From assembly GCA_018136815.1 (NCBI GenBank), contig CM030943.1, forward strand, positions 2,101,157 to 2,136,869: 35,713 nt of DNA, given 5' to 3'. Position numbers and translations under genes: made by a program. Shown here one piece after another: positions 16,385 to 25,019 of this stretch. A model generated the notes under the pieces. The model searched no databases, was not told the DNA's origin, and saw nothing but the letters and a program-made list of their open reading frames with translations. Positions within the stretch are counted from its first letter, which is position 1. The number at the start of each line of letters is the position of its first letter. The stretch comes from Isochrysis galbana (lineage: Eukaryota; Haptophyta; Isochrysidales; Isochrysidaceae).

Positions 16385-17836
16385 TCAAACCTCTACGGTC
16401 GTTGTCTCAGAAGCTGCTCCGGCACCAAAAGCAACCTGATGAGCGCCTAGGGTCCGCAGATTCACGAGGACAATGGAGTGGGTCGAGGAAAAATCGGGCA
16501 CTGTCACCAGTCGGACTGGCTCTCCTCCTTCGGCACAGGCGAGCTCTGTCGCGTATCCAGGCTGATTCCCTGCAAAGTATAGTGATGGCGACGTTTCCAT
16601 CACAAATGGATCAGACGTTGCGAAAGGGTAACATCCCAATGTGTCGGGCGCAGTTGGCGCTAGGTGGCGTAGCTCGAGGGAACGGCGCAACGCTGAAAGT
16701 GCATGATCTTGGGCATTTACTCCGGAGGTTTCGGACCCTGTTTGCGCATACTTGAGGAAGTCCTCGATCGGCTGCCCAGAGGTGCCAAGGATAGGGATGC
16801 CATCGACGACACAAGCATACGGATTCGTGCGCAGCGCAAGAGATGACAACCGCGATGCTTGAGGTAGCATGCAAGGGTGAAGAGGCTGCTGGGGAAGAAG
16901 ATAATTACATGGGTCTGTGGTTCCTGGCATCAAGTCGACGGGCATAGCAGCGCTCACGGACGTCAGGAACGAGTCGAGGGAGGACATGCACTCTGCGAGA
17001 GATCGTTGCTCACTCCTCTCCAGCTTTTTGAGGGCATCCACGCTCGCCGCACCAGCAGCTGTGCCGTTGCCCGATGTGTCCACCGTCGAGTTACCACATA
17101 TGATAAGGCGAACGATGGACGCTTGCACAGCAAGGTCAGCAGGTGATCCAACGTAGCCAGTCAGATAGTCAGTTAGTAGCATGAGTGGCAGTGGCTCCAC
17201 TTCTGACGCACCAATATGTAGCCCTGACACCAAGGCCACATACTTATCTCCCTCGGCGTGCGAGTCCCCAGAGCCCTTGTCCGCCGCAATTGCAATGCTT
17301 GTGTCAATTGCCGTCCGCGCAGCCGGAGGGGCGCCAGGAAGGCACACTTCGTCAATATGCAATGTGCCGTCTGGCTCAAGCTTGCCGCGCACAGCAATCA
17401 CGGCACCAGTAGCAAACGGAAAGTTGGAGCATGACAATCCTGGGCCAGACAGCGCAATCCGTCCTGAATCATCTTCAAGATAGAACGTGTCGCCGTCGCC
17501 AGTCCCGTATAATCCGTTTGTTTGCTCGACTGGCTTTTCTGCCAGTATGTCCCGAGTGACTTCCTTCATGATATCTGGTTTGCCCCCGAGCTCGGCAAAG
17601 AGCGTCCCAACCACACCAACGAGCTCTCCAACCTCGGCATCCAGAGTCTTCACAAAGGGCAGGGATGCGCCCCATGCAGCCCGTGCGCTAGCCATGGCGA
17701 CCGGAGCAAGTTGCTTGAGACGCGAGAAGTACAAGTTGGCGAATTGCTGTGTATATTGAGTGGCGCCCACGTGGAATGGCATCGAGAGGTCCTCGTGTGT
17801 AGCGGTTGCACGAGTAATCATGTTCCGTGCGACCAT
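16385..17836 (-). CDS. POLD2: DNA polymerase delta small subunit (subunit 2, p50/Cdc1/Pol31)
   Basis: This is the non-catalytic B-subunit that links the delta catalytic subunit to the rest of the replicative polymerase in the nucleus. The gene has no introns and encodes 483 residues, close to the usual size of about 430-490. The N-terminus has the family's QQFANLYFSRLKQL block. An OB-fold follows, with TFYLEDDSGRIAL and FPFATGAVIAVRGKLEPDG, then the calcineurin-like phosphoesterase domain: LPQQPLHPCMLPQASRLSSL, NPYACVVDGIPILGTSGQPI and HLAPTAPDTLGCYPFATSDP. The last motif is diagnostic for this subunit. The terminal VTVPDFSSTHSIVLVNLRTL is also conserved. As in other B-subunits, phosphoesterase metal ligands are not retained, so it is structural. 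The frame extends to a TTG at 17857, but the ATG at 17836 is the likely start. Confidence 0.95.
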   Translation of the reverse strand: MVARNMITRATATHEDLSMPFHVGATQYTQQFANLYFSRLKQLAPVAMASARAAWGASLPFVKTLDAEVGELVGVVGTLFAELGGKPDIMKEVTRDILAEKPVEQTNGLYGTGDGDTFYLEDDSGRIALSGPGLSCSNFPFATGAVIAVRGKLEPDGTLHIDEVCLPGAPPAARTAIDTSIAIAADKGSGDSHAEGDKYVALVSGLHIGASEVEPLPLMLLTDYLTGYVGSPADLAVQASIVRLIICGNSTVDTSGNGTAAGAASVDALKKLERSEQRSLAECMSSLDSFLTSVSAAMPVDLMPGTTDPCNYLLPQQPLHPCMLPQASRLSSLALRTNPYACVVDGIPILGTSGQPIEDFLKYAQTGSETSGVNAQDHALSALRRSLELRHLAPTAPDTLGCYPFATSDPFVMETSPSLYFAGNQPGYATELACAEGGEPVRLVTVPDFSSTHSIVLVNLRTLGAHQVAFGAGAASETTTVEV

Positions 17837-18113
17837 CCGCAGCAGTCGCGACTGCAACGACGGATAGGGGGTGGGAAAAGTTGCGATCAGATGAGAGTGA
17901 AGTTCGGGCGGGCTCGCAATAACTGGCTGTCCTGGCGAGTGGAGTCCTACACACGCTGCAGGCGAGTGAAGAGAGAGAGAGAGAGGCTGAGGGTTGAAGA
18001 GGGGGGCGAGAGGCCCCTCAAGTCTGAGAGAGGGGGAAGAAGGGGAACAGGTAGTCGAATGGCTCTGGGCTGCGAGGTGGGCGCCGTCATGCGAGGAGAA
18101 CGGCGGCTGGAGA
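17837..18113 (-). promoter_or_regulatory. Upstream region of POLD2 with GA repeat
   Basis: This sequence lies between the POLD2 start and the assembly gap. It contains a GAGAGAGAGAGAGAG tract at about 17971-17985 and purine-rich sequence. The pol frame coming through the gap has no protein-like content here (Ser/Leu/Pro-rich shadow), so I treat that extension as spurious. Confidence 0.45.
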
Positions 18114-18213
18114 NNNNNNNNNNNNNNNNNNNNNNNNNNNNNNNNNNNNNNNNNNNNNNNNNNNNNNNNNNNNNNNNNNNNNNNNNNNNNNNNNNNNNNN
18201 NNNNNNNNNNNNN
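18114..18213. other. Assembly gap (100 Ns)
   Basis: Exactly 100 Ns, the conventional placeholder for a gap of unknown size. It cuts the retroelement pol frame where the reverse transcriptase should begin, so the real missing stretch is probably several kilobases. Confidence 0.95.
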
Positions 18214-21201
18214 GTGGACGATCGTCACCGCGATGCGGTGATCGTCCGTGGGCGTGACCACCGTGGGCATTACGAGAGGAGACGAATCGAGAGCCTCGCG
18301 ATTTGGTAGGCGGTCGACCAGCATCGCGCAGTCCGAATGATCTCGGAGAGCTAGCGGAACCCTGACCCAGATGGTTGCGCGGTGGAAGGCAGGAATCGTC
18401 ACCGCTTGCTCCGTGTAGAGAAGGTATTCGGACGAGGTAGACGCCGGAGCTTTGGCCGCAAACTCGTCGGCAGACTCAAAGAGAGGTGTATAGAGTGGCT
18501 GCCTAGCATCAGCAGCAGCCTCACCCTCCGATCCGGCCGGGATCTCTCGTGTTCCCGTCGACCTCTCCAGAAAGTCGACAGTCAGCGGCTGACCGGGTGA
18601 CATCGAGATAGCTCCGACGAAGCCGGAGTCCGCGACTGGGGGCGGCGCCGTGGAAACTCTGACTACACATTCGGAAAGGACTCTTGAAGAGTCTTCTGAA
18701 TCGCCAGAGGCCGGACGGAGGCGGAGGCTTCCTTCCGAGCTCGCGGCGTCGAGAGAAATGGTAGCGGAGTGGGCGGCCAAAAAATCGTTCCCGAGCAGAA
18801 GCATCGCGTTTCCTTCGATGACCGCGAACGAATGACGGAAGAGGCGACCGGACAAGGAGAAGACGAGGCTAGCCCGGCCCCTAGTGATGAGAGGAAGGCC
18901 GTCCGGCCCATGTAGGTTGGGGACGGTAGCGTCCGATACGCGTTCGACGCAAGCGTCTTCAGGTAGTCGATCGAGAAGAGCAGTGGTGATTACTGACGGG
19001 CCCGCTCCAGTGTCAGCCAGGGTGCTGTTCACCGTGAGGGCAACGTCCGGGAGAACGAACCCTTGAGCTGCGCGGTCGCCATCGGCACGGCAGACCACGA
19101 GATCGCGGACATAGAGGCAGTGACGAGGGTAGAGTGGCGGCGGAGTGTCCGCGATAGATTCTACTGGAAGCGAGGTTCCGGCTCCGGGTGACGGGGTGGT
19201 TGGATTGGAGGCTGGCCTGGACGGAGAAGATTCATCGACGTGGGGCACTCGCTCGATAGCGGCGGCTACCGTCTGCGGCACGAATGGTATTGAAGAGCGT
19301 GGGGATGCCTTTGCTGAATTAGAGGGGTTAGGCACGCCATCATAGCCTAGCCCTCGACGGTCCGTCGGATGCCGAGGTTGATCCATTTGGCGTGACCATT
19401 CCTTCTCCAGGGACTTCTGCAAGTCTGTCTTCGGAAGCTTCGACAACTCGGAAAATCCGGCCGCACTGAGGCCCCTAGCGGTAGCCCCATCGCAATACAG
19501 TGCCCGTGGAGTATCCTCTCCTTCGGCGGCGTCGGAGGGCTTGGTCTCGAGGGTCTGCATGCTCCGGTGTTCTGGCATCTCGGGCGTGTCATCTTCTCCC
19601 GAGTCGGGCCCGACATCCCAGGTTTCGAGTGGCCTTTCGGCTACGAACGAATTGGTCAGTTCGGCCACTCCCTCGTCGCCAGCCGTGAAGGAGGCGCTCG
19701 GAGATAGTGCATTGATGCCTTGAGAGCCCAGTCGAGACAAGATGGAAGGTTCCGACGGCTCCGCAGCTGCCGCTTGCTCAGCGATTTCTTGGGCGATGGA
19801 AGGCGTGACATCCTGCCACCGATGGACCCCCGAAATTACATCACGATCGAAGACCTGCCACTTGCTGCGGCGCTTCTTCACCGTGTTTGGAGGGCCTGGC
19901 GTTGTAGAGCGGTCCCTTATGGGCCACTCCCACGGCGTGAAGCGGTCTCCTTTCGCCTCGGTCCCGTCTTGCGATACGATAGTTTCCGAGTCCTCCTGAT
20001 GAAGCAGGCGAGACGCATCGGCAACGGGGCCTACGTCCGGGATCACGACAACCGAATCAGACACTAGCGAACCGCTGGGAGGCGTGAGGTGAGAGCTAGA
20101 AGCTGCTTCGCCTCTCCCCTCCATGAAGCGAGCCAGAGCCGTCCTCGGCTCAGCCAGTTCGAAACCGGTCGAGCAAAGCGAGGGGCGTTCTCTCAAGCTG
20201 GCAGCTGCTTGGGAAATTGCCCAGTCCACCGTGAAGTTGAGCGAACGCGACGCCTTGGCTTTGCGCGCATAACGGCGCAAGACCGGCATCCACTGGGCCG
20301 CCATTGCACCGGCAATGCCCACGTAGGTGCGGCTGCGAAGGGCGCCACGGTGGGGCGACGGCGATAGATCCGCCATCGCGGATAGACGTCCCTCGACAAT
20401 CTTCGAAGGCTGCAGGGGCGGGAGTGAAGCCGTCAGGTACAGGCCAGTTGCTTTTTGATGGCCCGTGCCGTGCTGCCACGGCTGCACAAACTGCCGCGGT
20501 CGCAACCCCCCGACTAAGGCGGAGGCTTCCGCGTGCATTCGAGGATTTTCGACGGCAACGAAAGGCGCGTTGGCGCTTGCCATGGCGAGGAAGACTCTAG
20601 CGGCGGATTCGAGAGCCTGGCGTCGTCCCGGCTCCCGATCGAGCCACTGGCAACTCACCGCCGACAAATACGTGCACGGCGGATGCGCGACCACGAGGTC
20701 CCAACCGAGGTTTTGAATGTGAAGAGCATCTCCGCAGAAGTGGGGAATGTAGTCGATCTCCGACGGTCGTAGATCGCACGTCGCGACGTGCGCTCCGGCG
20801 AGTAGGAACATCGAAGACACGACCCCGCTAGCTTCACCGACGACTAGAACGCGGGGTGGAGGAATCCCCTCGGCCGCGTCGAACGTCACGGCGTCGTGGA
20901 TCGCCGCTAACTCAGCGCAAAGCTCGTCAAAATGCGTCGGCAGTACGGCAGAGGGTGATGAATGAGTGCTCGCGTGCGGCCGCCGCAAGGCTAGAGCAGC
21001 TTCGGCGAGATGGCGGGGCAAGATGACGGAGGAACCGCTAGCCCGGGCACGGGAGGCGGCTAACATTTGGAGCTCGCGCGTAGGGGCGCGGGCAGCTTCA
21101 GTAGACTTGGCGGCCGAGGAACAACCAACCACGGCGATCCGGTGGATGGCCTCGGCAGTAGAATTCAGGGGAGGGGGTCGTCGCCCTGAAGTTTCGGTGG
21201 G
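18214..21201 (-). CDS. Retroelement Pol: phage-type DNA cytosine methyltransferase domain plus retropepsin (partial)
   Basis: The frame is open from 21201; in-frame starts are a GTG at 21132 and an ATG at 21066. Numbering from 21132, residues about 93-290 match the phage/prophage 'DNA cytosine methyltransferase' type: VLVVGEASGVVSSMF with a following CDLRPSE (SAM site), WDLVVAHPPCTYLS (catalytic PPC at 151-153), VENP at 194-197, QFVQPWQHGTGHQKATGLYL, KIVEGR and RSRTYVGIAGAMAAQW. The Cys of PPC and the Glu of ENP are both present, so activity is plausible. A Ser/Pro-rich linker leads to a retropepsin at about 680-830, with LADTGAGPSVI (active site near 19010) and LLLGNDFLAAH. The sequence then reads like a Ty3-type pre-RT segment until the Ns. 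The domain order is unusual. Expression probably needs a -1 frameshift from the preceding frame. Confidence 0.8.
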
Positions 21202-22301
21202 CTAGACCTGAAGGGGGTTGGCTCCGGCGGGCGATCCCTGGAACAGGGATCCTCCGGAGAGCCGAGAGAAAGAGGAGACGCCGGCGTCCGTGTGGGGCGC
21301 GACGAGAGATCGTAATCGACGGCCCCTGCGTCTCCCGAGTCTGGGGTGGCCACGGCGTGAGCGCGGAAAGCCGCAGCTCCCTTGGAACCTTCAACTTCAT
21401 TGACTCCGGAAGCCGACCCTTCCGGGTCGGTAACCAGGTCAGAAACGAGAACGGGTGCAACTTCGAGACGAGAGAATGAACACGATGACGGAGAAATATA
21501 ACGAACCGCGGAGAGAGGTGAGGAGGAGGCACTAGTCTCCGCCTCTACAGCACGAGAACCTACAGTAGACAACGACAATTCGTCCGCAGAGCGGCTCCGG
21601 CTATGGCCCTTGGGAGAGAGGTCTCCAGTGGGGTCCCGCCGGGAAAGAGCAGAAACAGGTAGAGCAGCAACAACGTTTTCGGACGCGGCAGCGGCCACGT
21701 CGGACCTATCCATAGAACCTAGAGCAGAAGATGATACCGAGTCGACAGCCCCCGAGGGCTTCACAACTGATTGTTTACGAAACGAAGAGACCGAAGACGC
21801 GTCGAATCCACCTAGCCCACCCCCTTGGGCAGGGCCGTCGGGGGGTGAATCCAGGGATGAAGATGCGTCGAAAGACCTAGGAGAATTAGAAGAAACCGAA
21901 GACAGCATAGTATCCGTAGAAATAGATTCCAAGAGGGGCAGCGAGCGAGAATCGGCCCCTAACATCCTAATAGCGTGCGGAGTAATAGAAGAACTTGTAG
22001 ACGTACACGAATTTCGGAGAGTCGGGTCGCGACTATCTCCGGGGCAAACCTGTTTCCAGGAGCCCGGGTCAAGTGTCGACTCCGGCTTCCGAGATAGCCG
22101 TTCGGCGGGGGCTTCAGCCGGCGAGGCGGCTCCCACCGTCGAGGACTGAATAGAGCTAGAGACAGGGGGAGAATCGCCGCGTCGACAGCTCTTCTCCCCA
22201 AGCGGCGTAGGGATCGGATCGGGATGGTGGTGGTGGCGTTCAGGCCCACCGCCCGCGATGTTCTCCGCCAGGGTTTGAAGGACGGGGACCCCGCCGGACC
22301 C
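21165..22301 (-). CDS. Gag C-terminal extension beyond a TAG (readthrough ORF)
   Basis: Immediately after the TAG that ends gag (22304-22302), the same frame stays open for 378 codons to a TGA at 21167-21165. There is no ATG in the first 80 or so codons, so independent initiation is unlikely. The product would be rich in Ser, Asp, Pro and Ala with no recognised fold (blocks such as SVSSNSPRSFDASSSLDSPP) and includes a short His run near its start. The local context is CAG-TAG-GGG. Either the TAG is read through or it is a single recent nonsense change. A disordered spacer between gag and pol fits both. Confidence 0.6.
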   Translation of the reverse strand, partial: GSGGVPVLQTLAENIAGGGPERHHHHPDPIPTPLGEKSCRRGDSPPVSSSIQSSTVGAASPAEAPAERLSRKPESTLDPGSWKQVCPGDSRDPTLRNSCTSTSSSITPHAIRMLGADSRSLPLLESISTDTMLSSVSSNSPRSFDASSSLDSPPDGPAQGGGLGGFDASSVSSFRKQSVVKPSGAVDSVSSSALGSMDRSDVAAAASENVVAALPVSALSRRDPTGDLSPKGHSRSRSADELSLSTVGSRAVEAETSASSSPLSAVRYISPSSCSFSRLEVAPVLVSDLVTDPEGSASGVNEVEGSKGAAAFRAHAVATPDSGDAGAVDYDLSSRPTRTPASPLSLGSPEDPCSRDRPPEPTPFRSSPPKLQGDDPLP

Positions 22302-25019
22302 CTACTGAGGCTTAACCCGGACCATCGAGCGAAGAAGCTTATGAATGTGCTCGTCCGATCCGCACTCTCCGCAGCCAGCCTCACACAGAAAGCGGATATA
22401 TGGCTGACAGATGACGGGGTTGTGAGCACCGTCTCCCGTGCCATATTTCCAGGCTTCGCTGGATGGAGTGCCAGGAGGAGCTTGAGGTCGGAAAGCGCAG
22501 AAGGCACAGCCGTTTTCGTTCGTCCATTCGGTGATTCCCCTATTGATATCGTCCGTTCGTGGAGTTTCCATTGAATTATCGGCCGGTCGGCACTTTGCTA
22601 GCGCCGCCGAGACCCTTGGGTGCTTGGCATAGCCTGCTACGGCCCAGAAGCGGGCTCGGGCCCGATTCCAAAGCTCGGGCGTCCACCGGGATACGCCCAA
22701 ATCGGGCGGTAGCCCTTGGCCGTTCGCCGGCGGATCGCAGCGACGGCTGGGCGGCCGAGACGAGCCTCCCTTTCGACCCGGTGGATCGGTCAGTATAGCC
22801 GGCAACGGTGAGTTGGAGTGGTAACTTGCCGGCGGTGCAGCAGCCCGATAATCAGGCTTCGAAGCAGGCGAATGTCCCTGTCCGCGAAGAGCTTCCGCCA
22901 CGGTAGCTTGGACGGCCGCCTGCACGGCGGCAACCATGTCCGTGGTCGAAGCGGTCTTCTGGGACGAGGAAGTCTCGTTCTTTGCCTCGCCTGAGGCTTT
23001 AGTGCGTACGCTAGCCACGGTTTGCTTCGTCGAGGGCCGGGATTGATGACGCTTCACCCGAGCCTGCTCGTAAGGGCTGAGGTACCGTTGGCAGAGGTTG
23101 ACGCACGAGAGCGCCGACCGACCTAGCTCGTGGTTCTCTACGCGGAAACGAGTCTCCGCGAGCACCTCCGCAAATTTAATAGCATTATCGACGCCGCGCT
23201 GAGGATCAACCTTATCGTTCCGGATGATTTCTTCGAACCTCTGGTTGATCTCATGGGCCATGTTTGGATGATCCCACACGTTGGTGGAGTCAACCGCGGA
23301 ATCGCCAAGCTTGCGGATGTAGGCGCGAACCAAATTCTTGCTGAGCTCACATAGATCAGCGCCAGCCTCGCGCTCCCTCATGCGGTCCCACTCCATCGAC
23401 GCCGAGTCTTTCGCGAAACCATCGGCCCCGTTTGCGAAGGTCCCGTCGCATTTGCGAAGAAGGACGTCAGCAGCGAGGACAGGATTGAGAGCGAGGGCGC
23501 GGTCCTCCACTAGATCGAGGAGGAAGGCGAAGATGCGAGAATTGCCGCTGGAATTGGCTCCGGCTGCCGCGAGGAGGGAGGTAAATATTTCGCGATGATC
23601 GCAGCCGAGCGCTAGTGCCCGCTCCAACGGCTTGATGAGAGTTAGCCGAAATTCGTTCCAGGCTGTCGCCGCGGTTTGAACGTTATCGGAGGCGAGGGCC
23701 TTTGGGAAGCGGAGCTCCGAAAGCTCTTTGCCCATCCTGACCTGATGGTGAAGGGTTTGCTCGGCTGAGAAGCGGCTACGCACCCATTTGAGCAAGTGGT
23801 CCTCCTCCATGAAAATTCGGCAATGCCAAACGTTGCCCGCCAGGGAGAGGTTGCTCTTCAAAATGGTGTGGATGAGCTCGTGCTCGTCGGAGTCGCGGTA
23901 AAGGGCGGCCAGATCGCGTGAAGGCAGGGCGAGGAGATTTTTCCACTCGCTTACAACTGCCTCTCGCTCATCCATCCCCACCGCGAGGCAGGGGTCACGA
24001 GGGTGGCGAAGTGGCACCATCGGGGTCGGGCCCCGGTAAGGGCTTTGGTCCTGGCGGCGGGATTCCGATTTAGAGGTCGGGTACGCCGACCGTGGAACCC
24101 TAGAAGCCGGAGAGCTGTGGCCCTTTGGGTCTAGAGCAGGAGGCTCGCCCATGGGTGGTTCCCTCTGAACCGGCCTAGCAGAATCCGCAGCCGCCTCGGT
24201 CCGATCCATCGACGGACTTGAAGCGGGCTCTTGGCGGGCTTGGAGTAGCTGAGTCAGGGCTTTGAACCCTGCTTCAACTTGATCCCGGAGAAGCCCCTCC
24301 CTCGCCTCTGCCGCGGCAAGGGATGAGTGTAGGCGCTCCACAGCCCCTTTTAGGGTGTTGGTCTCCGCCTGAAGCCTTGCCATTTCCGCATCCTGACGCG
24401 CCGCGGCCGTCTCGATCGGGGTGATCTCTTGATCAAGGACCCCTTTTGATGACGGCGGGGCATAGTCCCGGTAGGCGGGGCTTCGGAAGCTGATCACCTC
24501 AGCTTCACCCACCTCAGACTCATCATCTCGAAGGTGAGGAGGCGGGTCAAATTGAATCAGAGGGAGGGGACCCTCCTCCACCTCATGGGCCAACTCAGCG
24601 ACGCTGAAGTTGGCTTCATGCGGGAGAGGGTCATGCTCCACCATGGCCCGCTGTGATTGCACCCGGTGGGTGCCGAGGGCAGCGGACCAAGACTCGCCAT
24701 CCGCCACGAGCTGATCGGAGCCAGTCGTGGAGATAGCAGCCGGAGTGATGGGTGCCACTGGTGCAGCCTCAGAGGCCGTGGGATCACTCGGACATCCAAC
24801 GGGAACAGAAGCTGCAGCGGGCAGAGAAGGTTCCCTGAGAGGTTCCTCCTCTGCGGCCGAGGACGCGAGCTTAGATTTCGTGCTTGTCGAGTCGAGCGCT
24901 ACCGGAGGGCTCTGAGCCACTCCGTCGCGAGCGGCACCGGCGGCTAGCGCGGCGCTTTGTCCCTCCTCCCCACCGGGAGTCGGGTGAATGAAATTCTGGA
25001 CTGGGTCGGGCAACCCCAT
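22302..25019 (-). CDS. Retroelement Gag polyprotein
   Basis: The protein has 905 residues from the ATG at 25019; the frame is open upstream to a TTG at 25184. The N-terminal 200 residues are Ala/Pro/Ser-rich and include ALAAGAARDG. A heptad-patterned coiled coil follows at about 200-265 (AEMARLQAETNTLKGAVERL), then a helical capsid-like region at about 340-645 (EWKNLLALPSRDLAALYRDS, then FSAEQTLHHQVRMGKELSEL). A basic Lys/Arg/Ser linker comes next. The C-terminus, from about 837, is a Cys/His-rich module: CAFC, later HNPVIC, FLCEAGCGEC and DEHIH. This is not the classic retroviral C-x2-C-x4-H-x4-C knuckle; the spacing of its second half recalls Nanos-type zinc fingers. Role: particle formation and RNA packaging, inferred from position and composition. 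Confidence 0.7.
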   Translation of the reverse strand: MGLPDPVQNFIHPTPGGEEGQSAALAAGAARDGVAQSPPVALDSTSTKSKLASSAAEEEPLREPSLPAAASVPVGCPSDPTASEAAPVAPITPAAISTTGSDQLVADGESWSAALGTHRVQSQRAMVEHDPLPHEANFSVAELAHEVEEGPLPLIQFDPPPHLRDDESEVGEAEVISFRSPAYRDYAPPSSKGVLDQEITPIETAAARQDAEMARLQAETNTLKGAVERLHSSLAAAEAREGLLRDQVEAGFKALTQLLQARQEPASSPSMDRTEAAADSARPVQREPPMGEPPALDPKGHSSPASRVPRSAYPTSKSESRRQDQSPYRGPTPMVPLRHPRDPCLAVGMDEREAVVSEWKNLLALPSRDLAALYRDSDEHELIHTILKSNLSLAGNVWHCRIFMEEDHLLKWVRSRFSAEQTLHHQVRMGKELSELRFPKALASDNVQTAATAWNEFRLTLIKPLERALALGCDHREIFTSLLAAAGANSSGNSRIFAFLLDLVEDRALALNPVLAADVLLRKCDGTFANGADGFAKDSASMEWDRMREREAGADLCELSKNLVRAYIRKLGDSAVDSTNVWDHPNMAHEINQRFEEIIRNDKVDPQRGVDNAIKFAEVLAETRFRVENHELGRSALSCVNLCQRYLSPYEQARVKRHQSRPSTKQTVASVRTKASGEAKNETSSSQKTASTTDMVAAVQAAVQATVAEALRGQGHSPASKPDYRAAAPPASYHSNSPLPAILTDPPGRKGGSSRPPSRRCDPPANGQGLPPDLGVSRWTPELWNRARARFWAVAGYAKHPRVSAALAKCRPADNSMETPRTDDINRGITEWTNENGCAFCAFRPQAPPGTPSSEAWKYGTGDGAHNPVICQPYIRFLCEAGCGECGSDEHIHKLLRSMVRVKPQ

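Noticed and set aside
17947..18113. Continuation of the Pol frame beyond the gap
   Set aside because: The 100 Ns are a placeholder, so the frame across them is meaningless. The sequence beyond has no RT-like content and lies in the POLD2 upstream region.
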